A stretch of 64,000 nt of DNA from Clusia tigrina (lineage: Eukaryota > Arthropoda > Insecta > Diptera > Clusiidae), in NCBI GenBank assembly GCA_920105625.2, contig OV050030.1, positions 84,838,570-84,902,569 on the forward strand, in the 5' to 3' direction. Positions 17,165-27,782 of this stretch are shown here, in pieces (position 1 is the first letter of the stretch; every line of letters starts with the position of its first letter). The translations under genes and the position numbers were made by a program. The notes under the pieces were generated by a model. It worked only from the letters and a program-made list of their open reading frames with translations, did no database searches and was not told the DNA's origin.

Positions 17165-18100
17165 ACTTGAGAATGAGACATAGTAGCAGAAGAAGGCGTC
17201 TGCCTCCCCTCTCGCAGTTCTTTCCCACAATAAAATCCAAAAGGCGATATTTTTCCATCTTATTATGGTCAATGGAAAGACGAATATTGGTATTTCGAAA
17301 AAAGTCCCGACCCAAACTGAGCGAAATAAAGCAATCGGATTTGGGCACTACAAGCAACTTTTATTTTATTTTAATTTTTCCAAACAATATATTTAAGTTG
17401 ATGGTGCCTTAGGAGTAAATTGGCTGACCACTGAGGATGTGAAATTTTTTTGGTGCGGGCCGCTCAAGTAGATATCCTTTTAGCCAACACTTTTTTATAA
17501 CGCTAATTGGGATACCAGAATTAAATAAGACATTCATATTTAACGGACGAGCAGCTCCATTGATATCAAAGAAAACACTTACCTGGGTTACACTATCTTC
17601 AGTTGATAACTCTGGGTCCGATGGAAACTGGTCTTGCAACGCTCCCACTCCTAGAGTCGTCCTTGGTGCACCTCGGTCACCCAGGTGGCATGACCTCTTC
17701 GTATGGCCTTGTTGGCCACAGATGATACATTCTGTGGTCACAGATAGAGTGGCATTACACTGGTTGGACATATGACCGCTATGTCCACAAGTGTAACAGC
17801 ATACTGATGCTTCCATTCGATCATCTTTTTTGTCCTGTGCTGAGTAGCAACAGATACCTTAGAGTAGTTGATTCGATCCCCGTACCTCGGGTGGTAGCAG
17901 CACGAGCCACCGCCTGCCTTTCCACAGACCTGCCGTCTGTCGAACGGCCAGGCAACGTAGTCAAACGAAAGACTTCTAATAAATCTATCCGATCTTTAAA
18001 TTTAAACCTAATTACGTAAATAAGTGTCGGGTATGCCCTCGATAAGAATCTCGACCACTTCTTTCTCTGGCAGAATAAAGCTAGATTCCAGCAACATGAA
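17165..18100 (-). pseudogene. Second gypsy type (G2): gag end and protease remnant
   Basis: On the minus strand the region from 18100 encodes capsid-like text (PEKEVVEILIEGIPD). It is followed after frame breaks by two zinc knuckles, CYTCGHSGHMSNQC and CIICGQQGHTKRSC (17409-17816), and a protease-like segment with VLFNSGIPISVIK, where a retropepsin would have D-S/T-G. The protease continues past a stop to LGRDFFRNTN (17163-17357). Loss of the catalytic aspartate shows it is dead. It differs from G1 and resembles errantivirus or CsRn1-like gag-pro regions; clade not determined. Confidence 0.75.
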
Positions 18101-18286
18101 AGGATGAAAATGATTATGAAAAATTATTGTTTTTTAGAATTCTTTTTTTTTAGTATTAATTTCTGCAATGTTTTTTGATTAGTTTTTAAGTTCGTTTCAA
18201 TAGTTTATTATTCTTTACATATTCGTCAAAGAAATTAATATATTCTACTAAATGTAAGTAAGTCAGTAGTCGTCAATTCAATGAAA

Positions 18287-18425
18287 ATGAAGATTATTTC
18301 TCAGCGAATCTATTGACAAGATAATTCTCCTTCTGAAAATGATTACAGTGGCATAACCACACATACACAATTGCAACTACTGTGTGCAACTTCTGTCAAT
18401 AAATTCCCTGAGAAATAATCTTCAT
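18287..18425. mobile_element. Short MITE-like element with 32-bp inverted ends
   Basis: The ends 18287-18318 and 18394-18425 are inverted copies over 32 bp with two mismatches (ATGAAGATTATTTCTCAG core). The 75-bp centre is non-coding. An 11-bp direct repeat (ttctactaaat) lies at 18243-18253 and 18427-18437, which is not immediately adjacent on the left. The superfamily is unclear. Confidence 0.75.
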
Positions 18426-18639
18426 GTTCTACTAAATTTTAAGACTACGACTGAATTAAACTATTTACAATTTTTTATATGGTTCTATTAAATTTCTATA
18501 TGTGGTATTTTTGAATAGTATTATTATTAAATGGTGTGAATGTAATCAATTTGTAAACTTTGCTTTTGTTAAAAAAATAAAATGTGATTTATGTTTATTT
18601 ATTTTATTTTATATTGTATTGTTCTGTAATGATCGTTTT

Positions 18640-19568
18640 ATTTGTTCTCTAATTTTATGGCCAATTCTTGTCAGATGAGTCTCGCCTTCATTGTACAGTT
18701 GTAGGTAAACGTTTTCAGTGTTGTTGCAGTTAGTGTACATTGGTACTTCAAATTTGATGCAACGCAGCACATGTATTAGCAAATTATGCCATTTTTAGGC
18801 GAGTAACGGTTTCTGGTGTTATTACATAAAATTTTCCATCGACCCTTTTTAGAATTCCAATTGTTCAACAATATACCTAGCTTCACCTCTGCACCTCATT
18901 AAAGTAGGCTTCACTTGAACCTTCACTAGTGTTTCTGTATGGTTTTATGCACCATGGCTCGAGCGGAATCTCCTGCAAATATACATGAATATAACAATAA
19001 TTAATCATTATCTACACTAAATATGTTACAAGCCAAGATTGTATAATTGTTTTGCTTTATACAAAAAATGTCTTTGTTCGGAATGCTTCCATACAAAGGA
19101 ATCGTGAGCAGATGCACCATATTTTGAATTAATGGCCAAAATGTTGTAATCATGGTCAAAAATATATTTAAAAAAATTACGTTATTAACAATTACCTTAT
19201 AATAAATACAAATTACAAATATAGTGCTAAGGCTGTGGATACCCTTTCTATTAAAAAACATTTTCTCATTTATTGTTGGTTTCTGCAGTCCGATTTGCGT
19301 TCCGTCTATACATCCAATTACTAAAAAATAAAGAAATTAATTCATTTTATAAAACTAAAAGTAGGCAAAACTCACCCCACGGAATCTTGTATTTATTCAT
19401 GAATGATTCCTCACAGTTTGTGGGGATCACGGCAAAAGTGGAATAAGCTTGGAGCACAGTGTCTTCAATTTCTTTGATCATTATTGAAATTACTTTACAC
19501 ACTGTTCTTTGATACATTCCAAGTACGTAATCATTGCCAACTGAGTGTTGACAGCTGCCACTGGCCAA
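18640..19568 (-). pseudogene. PIF/Harbinger (HARBI1-like) transposase relic with an intron
   Basis: The minus-strand order is DYVLGMYQRTVCKVI (19480-19540), KYKIPWG, a 55-bp intron at 19375-19321 (GTGAGT...TTTTTTAG), VIGCIDGTQIGLQKP with the first catalytic Asp, FFNRKG, a decayed block with AHDSFVWKHSEQ (second Asp) near 19070-19120, IPLEPWCIKPYRNTSE (third catalytic region) at 18910-18970, and a C-terminal LKGRWK/NN-type block down to about 18640. This is the DDE nuclease order of HARBI1-like genes. Stops and frame changes after the intron mark it as a relic. The N-terminal part is missing where a LINE tail begins. Confidence 0.85.
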
Positions 19569-19641
19569 CAGGGAATGTGTTTATTTATTTATTTATTTCA
19601 GTCTACTGATAATTAAATCTTACAGACTATAGGTACAAAGT

Positions 19642-22267
19642 TTAATTCAATAATATAAAAAGACTTAACCTAAAACGATTTTCATCTACATTAAAGTTTA
19701 ATGAGCTACTATACTTATTACAAATGCGAATACACCTGTTAATAGGTTCATTAGAGGCATATTTAGTTTTATAAAATTCATCAACAAAGATTCTGTTGTT
19801 TCTAAGAAATCTAGGAGCTTCATATAATGCAAAATAGTTTGATAGCTCTTTACACTCAATTTTGCCTGCCAATATATGAAAAACAAACATTATAGAGTGT
19901 AAAATTCGCCTTTCCTTTAAGGATTGAAGACCCAAAAGCTTTCGTCTACTATCGTAAGAAGGCAAACCTTTCTGCCAAAAAAATTTTTTTAGCGCATATC
20001 TGGTTATATTTTTTTGCACTCTTTCGATGCGATTTGAACTTTCGTCATAAAAAGGGCTCCAAATAATTGAACAATATTCCAGTATACTACGCACAAAGGA
20101 GACATACCGCGCCTTTATCGTAACTGGATCTTTGAAATCTTTAGTATTTCTTAATGAAGCCAACCATGGAGCAGGACTTTGAGACCATATAATCATAATG
20201 ACTCTTGAAACTAAAATTTGAGCTAAAAATTACACCCAAGTCTTTCATCTCTTTCTTACGTTCCAATACACAATCATTCAGTCTGTATACATTAAAAAAA
20301 GAGTTTACTGATCTGGTGTAAGTAACTACACAGCATTTATTAATATTCAGCTTCAAATTGTTTGTTTTGCACCAGCTATGAAAATTTAATAGGTCATCTT
20401 CTAGCTTATAACAATCTGATAACTGTGAAACTTCTAGAAACACCTTAGCATCATCAGCGAACATTAAACATTTTGAAAATTTTAAACAGTGAGGTAGATC
20501 ATTAATAAAAATTAAAAATAAAAGTGGACCACAATGTGTGCCCTGTGGTATACCAGAGAAAGCGTCTACAGCAATGTCAGATAAAAAAGAGCCGATCTTA
20601 ACGAATAATTTTCTATGTATTAGGAAACTTTTAAAGAATTTTAACAGATTTCCTGAAAAGCCAAATTTTTTTAATTTACAAAGAAGAATGTTGTGATCAC
20701 CCTTATCAAATGCTTTTGCAAAGTCTGTATAGACTACATCTAATCGGTTCTTATTATTCAATACATCAACAATATTTCTCGAAAACAATGTCAAGTTTGC
20801 GAACGTTGATTTACGAGGCAGAAAACCATGCTGGCAATCTAAAATTAGGTCTTTAACATGGTTTAATAATTTAATTTGAATAACATGATCGAGTAACTTA
20901 GCAAAACTACCTTGTTTCACAATTGCTCTATAGTTCCTTATGTTGCTTCGATCTCCTGATTTAAAAATAGGAACGATAGAGCATGTCTTCCAAGATTGAA
21001 GAAAAGTTCCATCTTTAAAACAAAAATGAAATAAGAAAGCTATTGGTTTAGCTACGTTATCAGCGATGTATTTTAAAAATATAGGCGGGAAACCTCCTTG
21101 CTCATAAAAGTAACTTGGTTTTAAATCCGACGCAGCAAACAGTACATCTTCCTCTGTTATAACAAATTCATCCAAAGAGTCAAGATCAGATGATCCAAAA
21201 TTCTCCATACCATTTGAAACCTCATCATAATCCTGATAAACAGTTTGGAAGAACTTAGCAAAGAGATTGCAAGATTCTACTGTATTATTAGACTTCTCTC
21301 CATCCAACTCCAGAGTAGATGGAAAACCGTTTGAATTTCGTTTTTAATTCACATATTTCCAGAACGAAGACGGATTTGTTTTTAAGTTGGCTTCAATCCT
21401 TTCAACATATTGGTTATATAACAATTTATGAAGGGAATCAAATTTATTACGTATTTGCAAGAATAAGGATCGATCGGATTCTAGACCATTAGTTCTAAAC
21501 TTTTTAAAAGCTTTATTCTTAACATTTTTCATACTGGCTAATTTGGCATTAAACCAGGGCTTGTCTTGTCTAATATTTGATTGTTTTTTTTTTGGAACGT
21601 ATTTTGAGATTGCATTAGAAAATGTTTCGCAAATAAAGTTATATACCTCATAAGGGCCTTTAAAAGAATTCAAAACAGACCAGTCTACATTATTTAGTAA
21701 CTCATTTATTTTGGTGAAATTACCTTTACGAAAGTCAAACTTTTCAGAAAAGTCCTCTACATTTTGATCAAATTTATAAAACTCAAATCTGATAGTCAAC
21801 GCCTTATGATGCATGCTGTTCTTCATTAACGGCGCTATGTTATTTTCACAAATAGCTCTAAGTTCTATGGTTGCGAATACTAGGTCTAAAATCAGGTTTT
21901 GTTCGCTTTTTACAAAGTTAAGTTGTTGAAAATAATTTGATAGAAAATAATTCATTACCATTGATTCAATATCTGTTTTAATGTTAAAAGGCAGTAAGCT
22001 ATTATCATCGAAAGCCCATGATATATTACCTAAGTTAAAATCACCTAAAACTATACAATGATGATTTAAATCTAGTGAATCTATTATATAGCTTATATTG
22101 TTTAAATGACAAGAATATAAATCAATAGGACTATTTGGTGGTATATAGGATACAATAATAAATATTATAACGTCTTTGGAAATAGAAATTCTTACGCAAA
22201 GCTGTTCAGATAAAGCATTCGCATTTTCCGATCTCAAAGCGACAATTTCGTTAAACAACATTTGCAA
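19642..22267 (-). pseudogene. LINE ORF2: endonuclease and reverse transcriptase
   Basis: The frame from 22267 to 21344 is an apurinic-type endonuclease. It contains IIVSYIPPNSPIDLYSCHL and IVLGDFNLGNISW, with the catalytic GDFN box; the N-terminal catalytic residues are lost or lie in ORF1 overlap. After a frame change, 21307-20141 is the RT with LQSWKTCSIVPIFKSGDRS, TDFAKAFD, GIPQGTHCGPLLF and the catalytic FADD box (CLMFADDAKVF). A second frame change leads to the C-terminal VRSILEYCSIIWSP region ending at 19642. Only about two frame breaks and a few atypical residues (KGDHN for KVDH) separate it from an open frame. The clade, CR1/L2 or a relative, is judged by motif order. Confidence 0.85.
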
Positions 22268-22650
22268 AGTAATTTCTGATTTATTACACTTCTCTTGCTG
22301 TCCGAAAACAGGTTTAGATTGCTGTTGTTCTTTTTGTATAGCGGCACAAGCACTTTGACTTTGAACTTGCAGTGATAATTATTATTAGAGTCTATAGAAG
22401 AGGTCAAAGAACACAAATTAATATTTGCTATTACATTTTTGGCTATGGTAGCAGATGGAAGGGGCGAACGAATAGAATTTCGGCGCGCTGTAGCACAATC
22501 TTTATAGCGAAAATGACTATCCGAGTTTTCCAAATATTCGAGGTCTGCTAGCAAAACTTTCAACACTCCGTATGGAAAAATTCATTACATTTATCACACT
22601 GAATTTTAGGCTGACTACGATCAACCTTTTGCCCACAGACATATGGCATT
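22234..22650 (-). pseudogene. LINE ORF1 with PHD-type zinc motif
   Basis: The reading begins at an ATG near 22650 as MPYVCGQKV, followed by IQCDKCNEFFHTEC, a C-x2-C...H-x2-C pattern typical of the PHD-like finger of CR1/L2 ORF1 proteins. It then shifts frame at about 22566 into a Ser/Asn-rich stretch. It would encode an RNA-binding chaperone. It is short and frameshifted. Confidence 0.65.
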
Positions 22651-22660
22651 ATGATACAAT

Positions 22661-23459
22661 TTCAATTAGAAGGTTAAAGTGTCCAAGTAAAACGATCAAA
22701 TCAAAATGAAACGAATCGCCGCACTCTCACACAAGCTGAAAACAGAAGTTTAAAATCTCACTTCACAGAGCTTAAAAAAACACGTCCGTATTGTACGAGC
22801 AAATTAACTACAATTGTTACTAATTGTAGAGTATTGACGTCGACATATTACCTTGAACATCAGTTCCGAGAGCAAATAATTATATGCCTCTTTAGAAACC
22901 ATAAAATGGATTTTGAATCTGTAAATATTCATTTATATACATATATTAAAATAGTGTGAAAGTCTAATTCATTAATATCTAACGTTGCCGCCGGCAATGA
23001 CTAAGAATTGTTTTTATCCCGAATTTGTCTGCTGGATTCATTGCTATGTGAATTAAAGTACTTTGATATTAAAAATTATATTACTTGTATTAAATTAAAA
23101 ATGAAATAACAGAACAGGAACTCTGTATATAAATCATGTCCAGCAAATCTTTTATTTCAGATTGCTCTTTGAGGCGACTCAAGGTGCTATTGTCCTCCAA
23201 TAAAAGAGTAATGATCACATATCATAAGCATTTTAATTGTCAAAACCAGTGCTACCAATTTATTCACACTCGCGTTGAAAGAACAGCTAATAACTTAAAT
23301 TAAATAGAAAACGGAAAAAATTATTTATTTAATTCATTTCATTTGCTACCGTTACCAACAATTGCATTTTTTAATTCAACTAACACTGCTGTCATCTGCA
23401 ATAATGCAGCCGTCATTGCCTACTTACGCTTTCCTGATGCCTCCTCACGTTTTGCTGAT
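22661..23459. other. Unassigned region right of the LINE
   Basis: 22661-22800 may be LINE 5' UTR. Beyond that I see AT-rich sequence without a supported gene. Confidence 0.4.
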
Positions 23460-23467
23460 GTCTCAAC

Positions 23468-23725
23468 CAGGGCCGTGCGTAGGATTTGCTCGTGGGGGTT
23501 TTTTTAAAATCAAATTTCATTTAAAACGGAGAGGAGCTCAAAGAGATCTATCAACAAGTGGATGCTTAAATATATGTGTTATATCATATAATTGTATGAT
23601 TACATATACATACTTTTTTATTCACGTACATACTCCTATATGTATTTACATTTTTTTGTAGCTAAAAGCCCTTTTACTGTAGCTAAAAGTTTCAACACCC
23701 AAAACCCCCCGTGCGCACGGCCCTG
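23468..23725. mobile_element. hAT-type MITE with 8-bp target duplication
   Basis: The 258-bp element begins CAGGGCCGTGCGTAGG and ends with the inverse ending in CCCCGTGCGCACGGCCCTG. It is flanked by gtctcaac (23460-23467) and gcctcaac (23726-23733), an 8-bp duplication with one mismatch. The CAGGG ends and 8-bp duplication are characteristic of hAT. There is no transposase, so it is non-autonomous. Confidence 0.9.
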
Positions 23726-23733
23726 GCCTCAAC

Positions 23734-25470
23734 ATGGTTTTCTGCTTCCTGTTCGCGATTGGCAATCGGCATTTTCAGAAAACCGAAATTGGCGTCTCTT
23801 GCTTTCGCGTAGTGCGGGTGGTTCTTATGTGTAGAAGAACTGTCAGTGGTTGCTCCTATTTTTACTGTTCTTTGGCAATTAAGAACTTAGTTCTAAAAGT
23901 GTTAAGAAAGTAAATTAATTGAAGTATTTTTTTCGAAATGTAAATAAATCAAGCTTTTGTATATTACATCTAAACAATTTTCTTATATATGCAACTCCTA
24001 AAATTTTAACTCCTTCTTCTTCTGCAACTGCGAGCTGAATAACATCATACTTAATACATTTTTTAAAAATTAAACTAGCTAAATATAATTTATTCAATAA
24101 AAAGTTTGACCATCACTTTAGTCGGAGCACAGACAACGTAGTCATATAGATTTCCAAAGATTAAAACATGGTGGCACTTAATCAAAAGCAGAGAAAATGA
24201 GAAATGAATCTTACTTATGCATTCACAGAATACAATTGTATTGCTGGCAATTTTTACCCCACTGGACGCAAACAAACCAATTTTTCATTTCCCACTGGAT
24301 GTAAACAAACTGGTGAGTTTTTGAAAAAGCACTATTTGGGGTTGTCATTAGTTAATATTTTAATACTATTCTCACTCCAAAAAGTACCAAATTCAAAATC
24401 GTCAATAATTTTTCTGATTAATAACCGTGATCATTACTATTATTAGGTACACTACTCTATATGCTAATCAGATAAACTTATTACAATTTTTTATTTAATT
24501 CTTATATTAATTTATAATTTTTTTTGGCTTGTTTATTCTTTTTAATGAAAATAATGCCAACAAAAGTACAAAAAATTAAAGAAAATAATTATCTATTTGC
24601 ATTAATTATGTTGTTAAACTATGAAGCTTTAAATGTGTGCAACACAATTCTGTACATATATTTAATTAGATAAATGTTATATACGTTGTTTTTGTTTTGA
24701 AACAACCATGTTTGAGGGCATTTTCATTTCAATTCATAGCTAAAAATCCTATGAATACAAAATATATTCCAGGCAAATTACAAGTATTAGTCAAATTATG
24801 AAATTCCAAAGCAGAGAGCAGTTACACCCCTATGTCAATAGCTTTACTGGGCACATACACAAGTAAGGAAAAAAGAAAGTTTTCTCTCCCAATTTCTCTT
24901 TTAAACAAAGACTCCATCCCAGTAGGGAAAAGGGTAACTGATTCGACAAGTAAGCAATGAATATACATATACTATATATTATATTATATATTATATAAGA
25001 CGCATAATTTAAACAAGCACTCTAGTTTATCTTCTTTAATTTTATTCCATTAAACTTCAGGAGAAATTAATTATAAGTAACAACTATTTAACAATTACTA
25101 TTATTATTACCTTTATCACGCCATGTTTGCTCGGTAAAATACGCAGCCCATCAGTTGAAGAATCTGCAATTACTTTTATCGAACTGGTTCTCCAACTGCA
25201 ATGAACCATACGATGATTGCGAATTATAATATTGCCTCCCTGTGGCCCCTGCAATCTCCTTGAACATTATACCATATTTTGAGCTATTGAAAGAAATTTT
25301 TTTCCTTTGTTATTTGTGTGCGGGGTAAAAATCATACTAAAAATTTGTACTGTAGATTTGATTGTTTGATAAAAATAATCTGTGTTAGCTTTTAGAGAAC
25401 CGAAATCAGAAAACTTCGAGTAATTTTTATAAAATAAAAATAGATCATTAATGCTTTTTATTTCTTTGTG
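23734..25470. other. AT-rich region without recognised gene
   Basis: No supported coding region. A short near-duplicate (cccactggaYgYaaacaaac) occurs at about 24258 and 24292. A 12-bp inverted pair (cagttac...gtaactg) spans about 24824-24942 but is too short to call. Confidence 0.4.
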
Positions 25471-25474
25471 TTTA

Positions 25475-26825
25475 CTATTTTGTTTTTCTATTTTTGTCTA
25501 TTTTATCTTTGCATTTTTCACAATGTTTTAATTTATTATTTTTCAAGACCTTGTATATAACATAACCCGCAAAATAATTTGTGAAGTTATGAAATAAGTT
25601 CCCTTCCTCTTGGGTGAAATTTTCAGTGGGCCATTCAGTTGAAACGCCTTCTTCTGTATCAGAAATTACATTACTTTCTTGATTATAGCGATAATGAACA
25701 TTCACTACGCACTTCATTTTCAGCTCTTAGGACTTCTTTCCAGTCTAAACTTATTCCCAATAATTGCTCTGTATCTTGTTCCCAATTTGCAAACTTGGAA
25801 CTATATAATATTTGCACTGAAGAAATTCTGCCCAGAATTTGGCAGAACTCATTCATAGAGGGATAAATTTTCAATCGGATCCTGATTCAGTTTGTTGATG
25901 CAGAAATAAAATAAGTAGTTTTAATGTTTTGAAAACAAATGGTGTGAGAGTTGAAGTGTTTCATTTATAGTTTGAATCAAACCATTTAAACATTTTATCT
26001 TTACTTTTTTATTTGTGATACAAAATTGCACATTTAAAATAAACTGCATCATCTCTTGAAAGTAGTTACAAGGTGTATTATTATTTTGCAATGCTACATT
26101 ATAGGCATTTCTGGAAAGCAAAGTTTTGCTATTAAGCACGTCAAAAATATTATTAATGGTTTCCATGAATTTAGCTGTAGGCTCGGCATTTCCTTTCAAT
26201 GTGTCGTTAAAGATATTTAATTTACTAGCTGTTCTTATTCCAGCAGCTGTTGTTGTGCTCTTTACTTGGAGAACCAAGCGAATATTCATTTTTGAAATCT
26301 GTTGGGGCAAGTATGAGAATTGCTTAAACGTGGGCAAACTCGCACAGTAGACAAACTCTCCACTGAGTGAAGTTCCTTTATGATTTCCCAATTAGCATAA
26401 CCCTCATTGGGAATCTGTAGTTTATATTTTATAAGATTGGTTCTTACAGACTTTAATAAATGTGGAACATCAGAGATGCAGTAAATTTGTGTATTTTTAT
26501 AATAAAAAAATGGTTTTGCAGGTGTTATGTCCAATTTCTTGTACACGAATTGATTGGTTGTTGATTAGTCGCACACAATAGCATGGACTGACAGACCTAG
26601 CTTTACACCCGAGCAATTGTGGCGTATAGCATGCTTTGTAGGTTTTTTACTGGTAAAACTTTATTAGATACGGAAAAACTCACTATTTGTTTCCACTGCC
26701 CATATAAACTCCTTATCATAAGCACGCATACAAACTTAGCAATGCTAGGTCGGCGACAGTTTTTACCGACCCCATAATAAATAAAACCAGATATTTTGTC
26801 ATGCTTACTGTTGTAGATCAAATCT
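25475..26825 (-). pseudogene. P-element/THAP9-like transposase relic
   Basis: Minus-strand blocks in order are IYDSKHD-like text with KISGFIYYGVG and SIAKFVCVLMIRSLYGQWKQ (26603-26821), ISDVPHLLKSVRTNLIKYK and NWEIIKELHSVES (26390-26546), TAKFMETINNIFDVLNSKT and KCLNGLIQTINETLQL (25921-26230), then a C-terminal segment with NFTNYFAGYVIYKVL (25475-25717). The order and the PHLLKS/RNNL-type and NGLxxTINxLLQL-type motifs are those of P-superfamily transposases, RNase H-like enzymes normally with an N-terminal THAP finger. No THAP finger is seen and frames are broken several times, so this is a relic. Confidence 0.8.
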
Positions 26826-27509
26826 CTTTTAAAATCGAAAATTTATTTCGAACAAAATAAAAATCAATCGCCTTTGAATGATTGAAACTTACTGTTGGGT
26901 TCTATGCTTACGGTCTAGTATAAAAATGAGAATTGATGCTATTCAAACTCGTCCAATTTTTCACTGTTTTAAACAAGTATGATAAATTAGAAGATTGCGC
27001 CAATACTGGTACGAACATTTCCGCTCTCTGCGCATGTCGTCATAAGGCGCACACGAAATGAGAGAACAGCCAAAATGCATACATTTATGTGTGAAAAATA
27101 TGATAATTTTAGTTTAATATTAAAAATTTTAATATTTATCGCAAATTTCGATAATATTTATAGAAATAAATGTGAAATAATATATTTCAATTCATTTGTA
27201 TTAAAATTTTTGTTCTATTCAATAATTTGTTGGTTAAATTTGTGCCGTGAAAGTTGTTATTTATTGTATTGGTTCGATAATAGGAATATAAAATGAAATA
27301 ATTATGGGAAATGAAATTCTAATATATGTATATTTAATAAAATATAGGTATTTTTATATAATATTAATATATTTATATTTATCAAATCACTACACAAATT
27401 CACTTTTTCTTTATTGGTACATGAAAATCCGCTTAATCCGCTGCTTAAGTACTTTTTATCGAACGAGTTTTTCAATATTTTGTACTCATTTACTTGCAAG
27501 TGCATTTGC
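26826..27509. other. AT-rich region without recognised gene
   Basis: Nothing supported. The right end is the preinsertion flank of a BEL/Pao element. Confidence 0.4.
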
Positions 27510-27514
27510 TAAGC

Positions 27515-27719
27515 TGTTGAGTTTTGAGACGCTTGCGGATGTGTCTGGTAGCGTGAATTTACTCGATTAAATTCGATCGTACAAAACACATCCGATTGGC
27601 TTGAATACGTTTATTTAAGAGGAAGAAAGCAAGACAGGAAATCGAATTTGACAGCTGTAAAAACAGTGCTGCCAGCTCAAACATTTAGTTGCAAGAATGC
27701 TTCCAATTAGGCGCGAACA
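27515..27719 (-). repeat. BEL/Pao 3' LTR
   Basis: 205 bp, pairing with 31451-31655. Its plus-strand start TGTTGAGTTTTGAGAC and end GCGCGAACA are the ends adjoining the target duplication and the interior. Confidence 0.95.
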
Positions 27720-27782
27720 TGCCGGCTGCCTTGAACGACTGTTTAAAGCTCACATCAAAAATATATTAATTTTATTTGAATA

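Larger units (their letters stand above)
19577..22660 (-). mobile_element. CR1/L2-like LINE, nearly complete
   Basis: The minus-strand element carries ORF1, endonuclease and RT. It ends at about 19577 in a (TAAA)n-type tail (plus strand tatttatttatttatttc). It lies next to the HARBI1-like relic. The 5' boundary is placed just above the ORF1 start at about 22650; the true 5' UTR may extend to about 22800. Confidence 0.8.

Noticed and set aside
24824..24942. Possible short MITE with cagttac...gtaactg ends
   Set aside because: The inverted match is only about 7-12 bp and there is no target duplication, so chance is likely.
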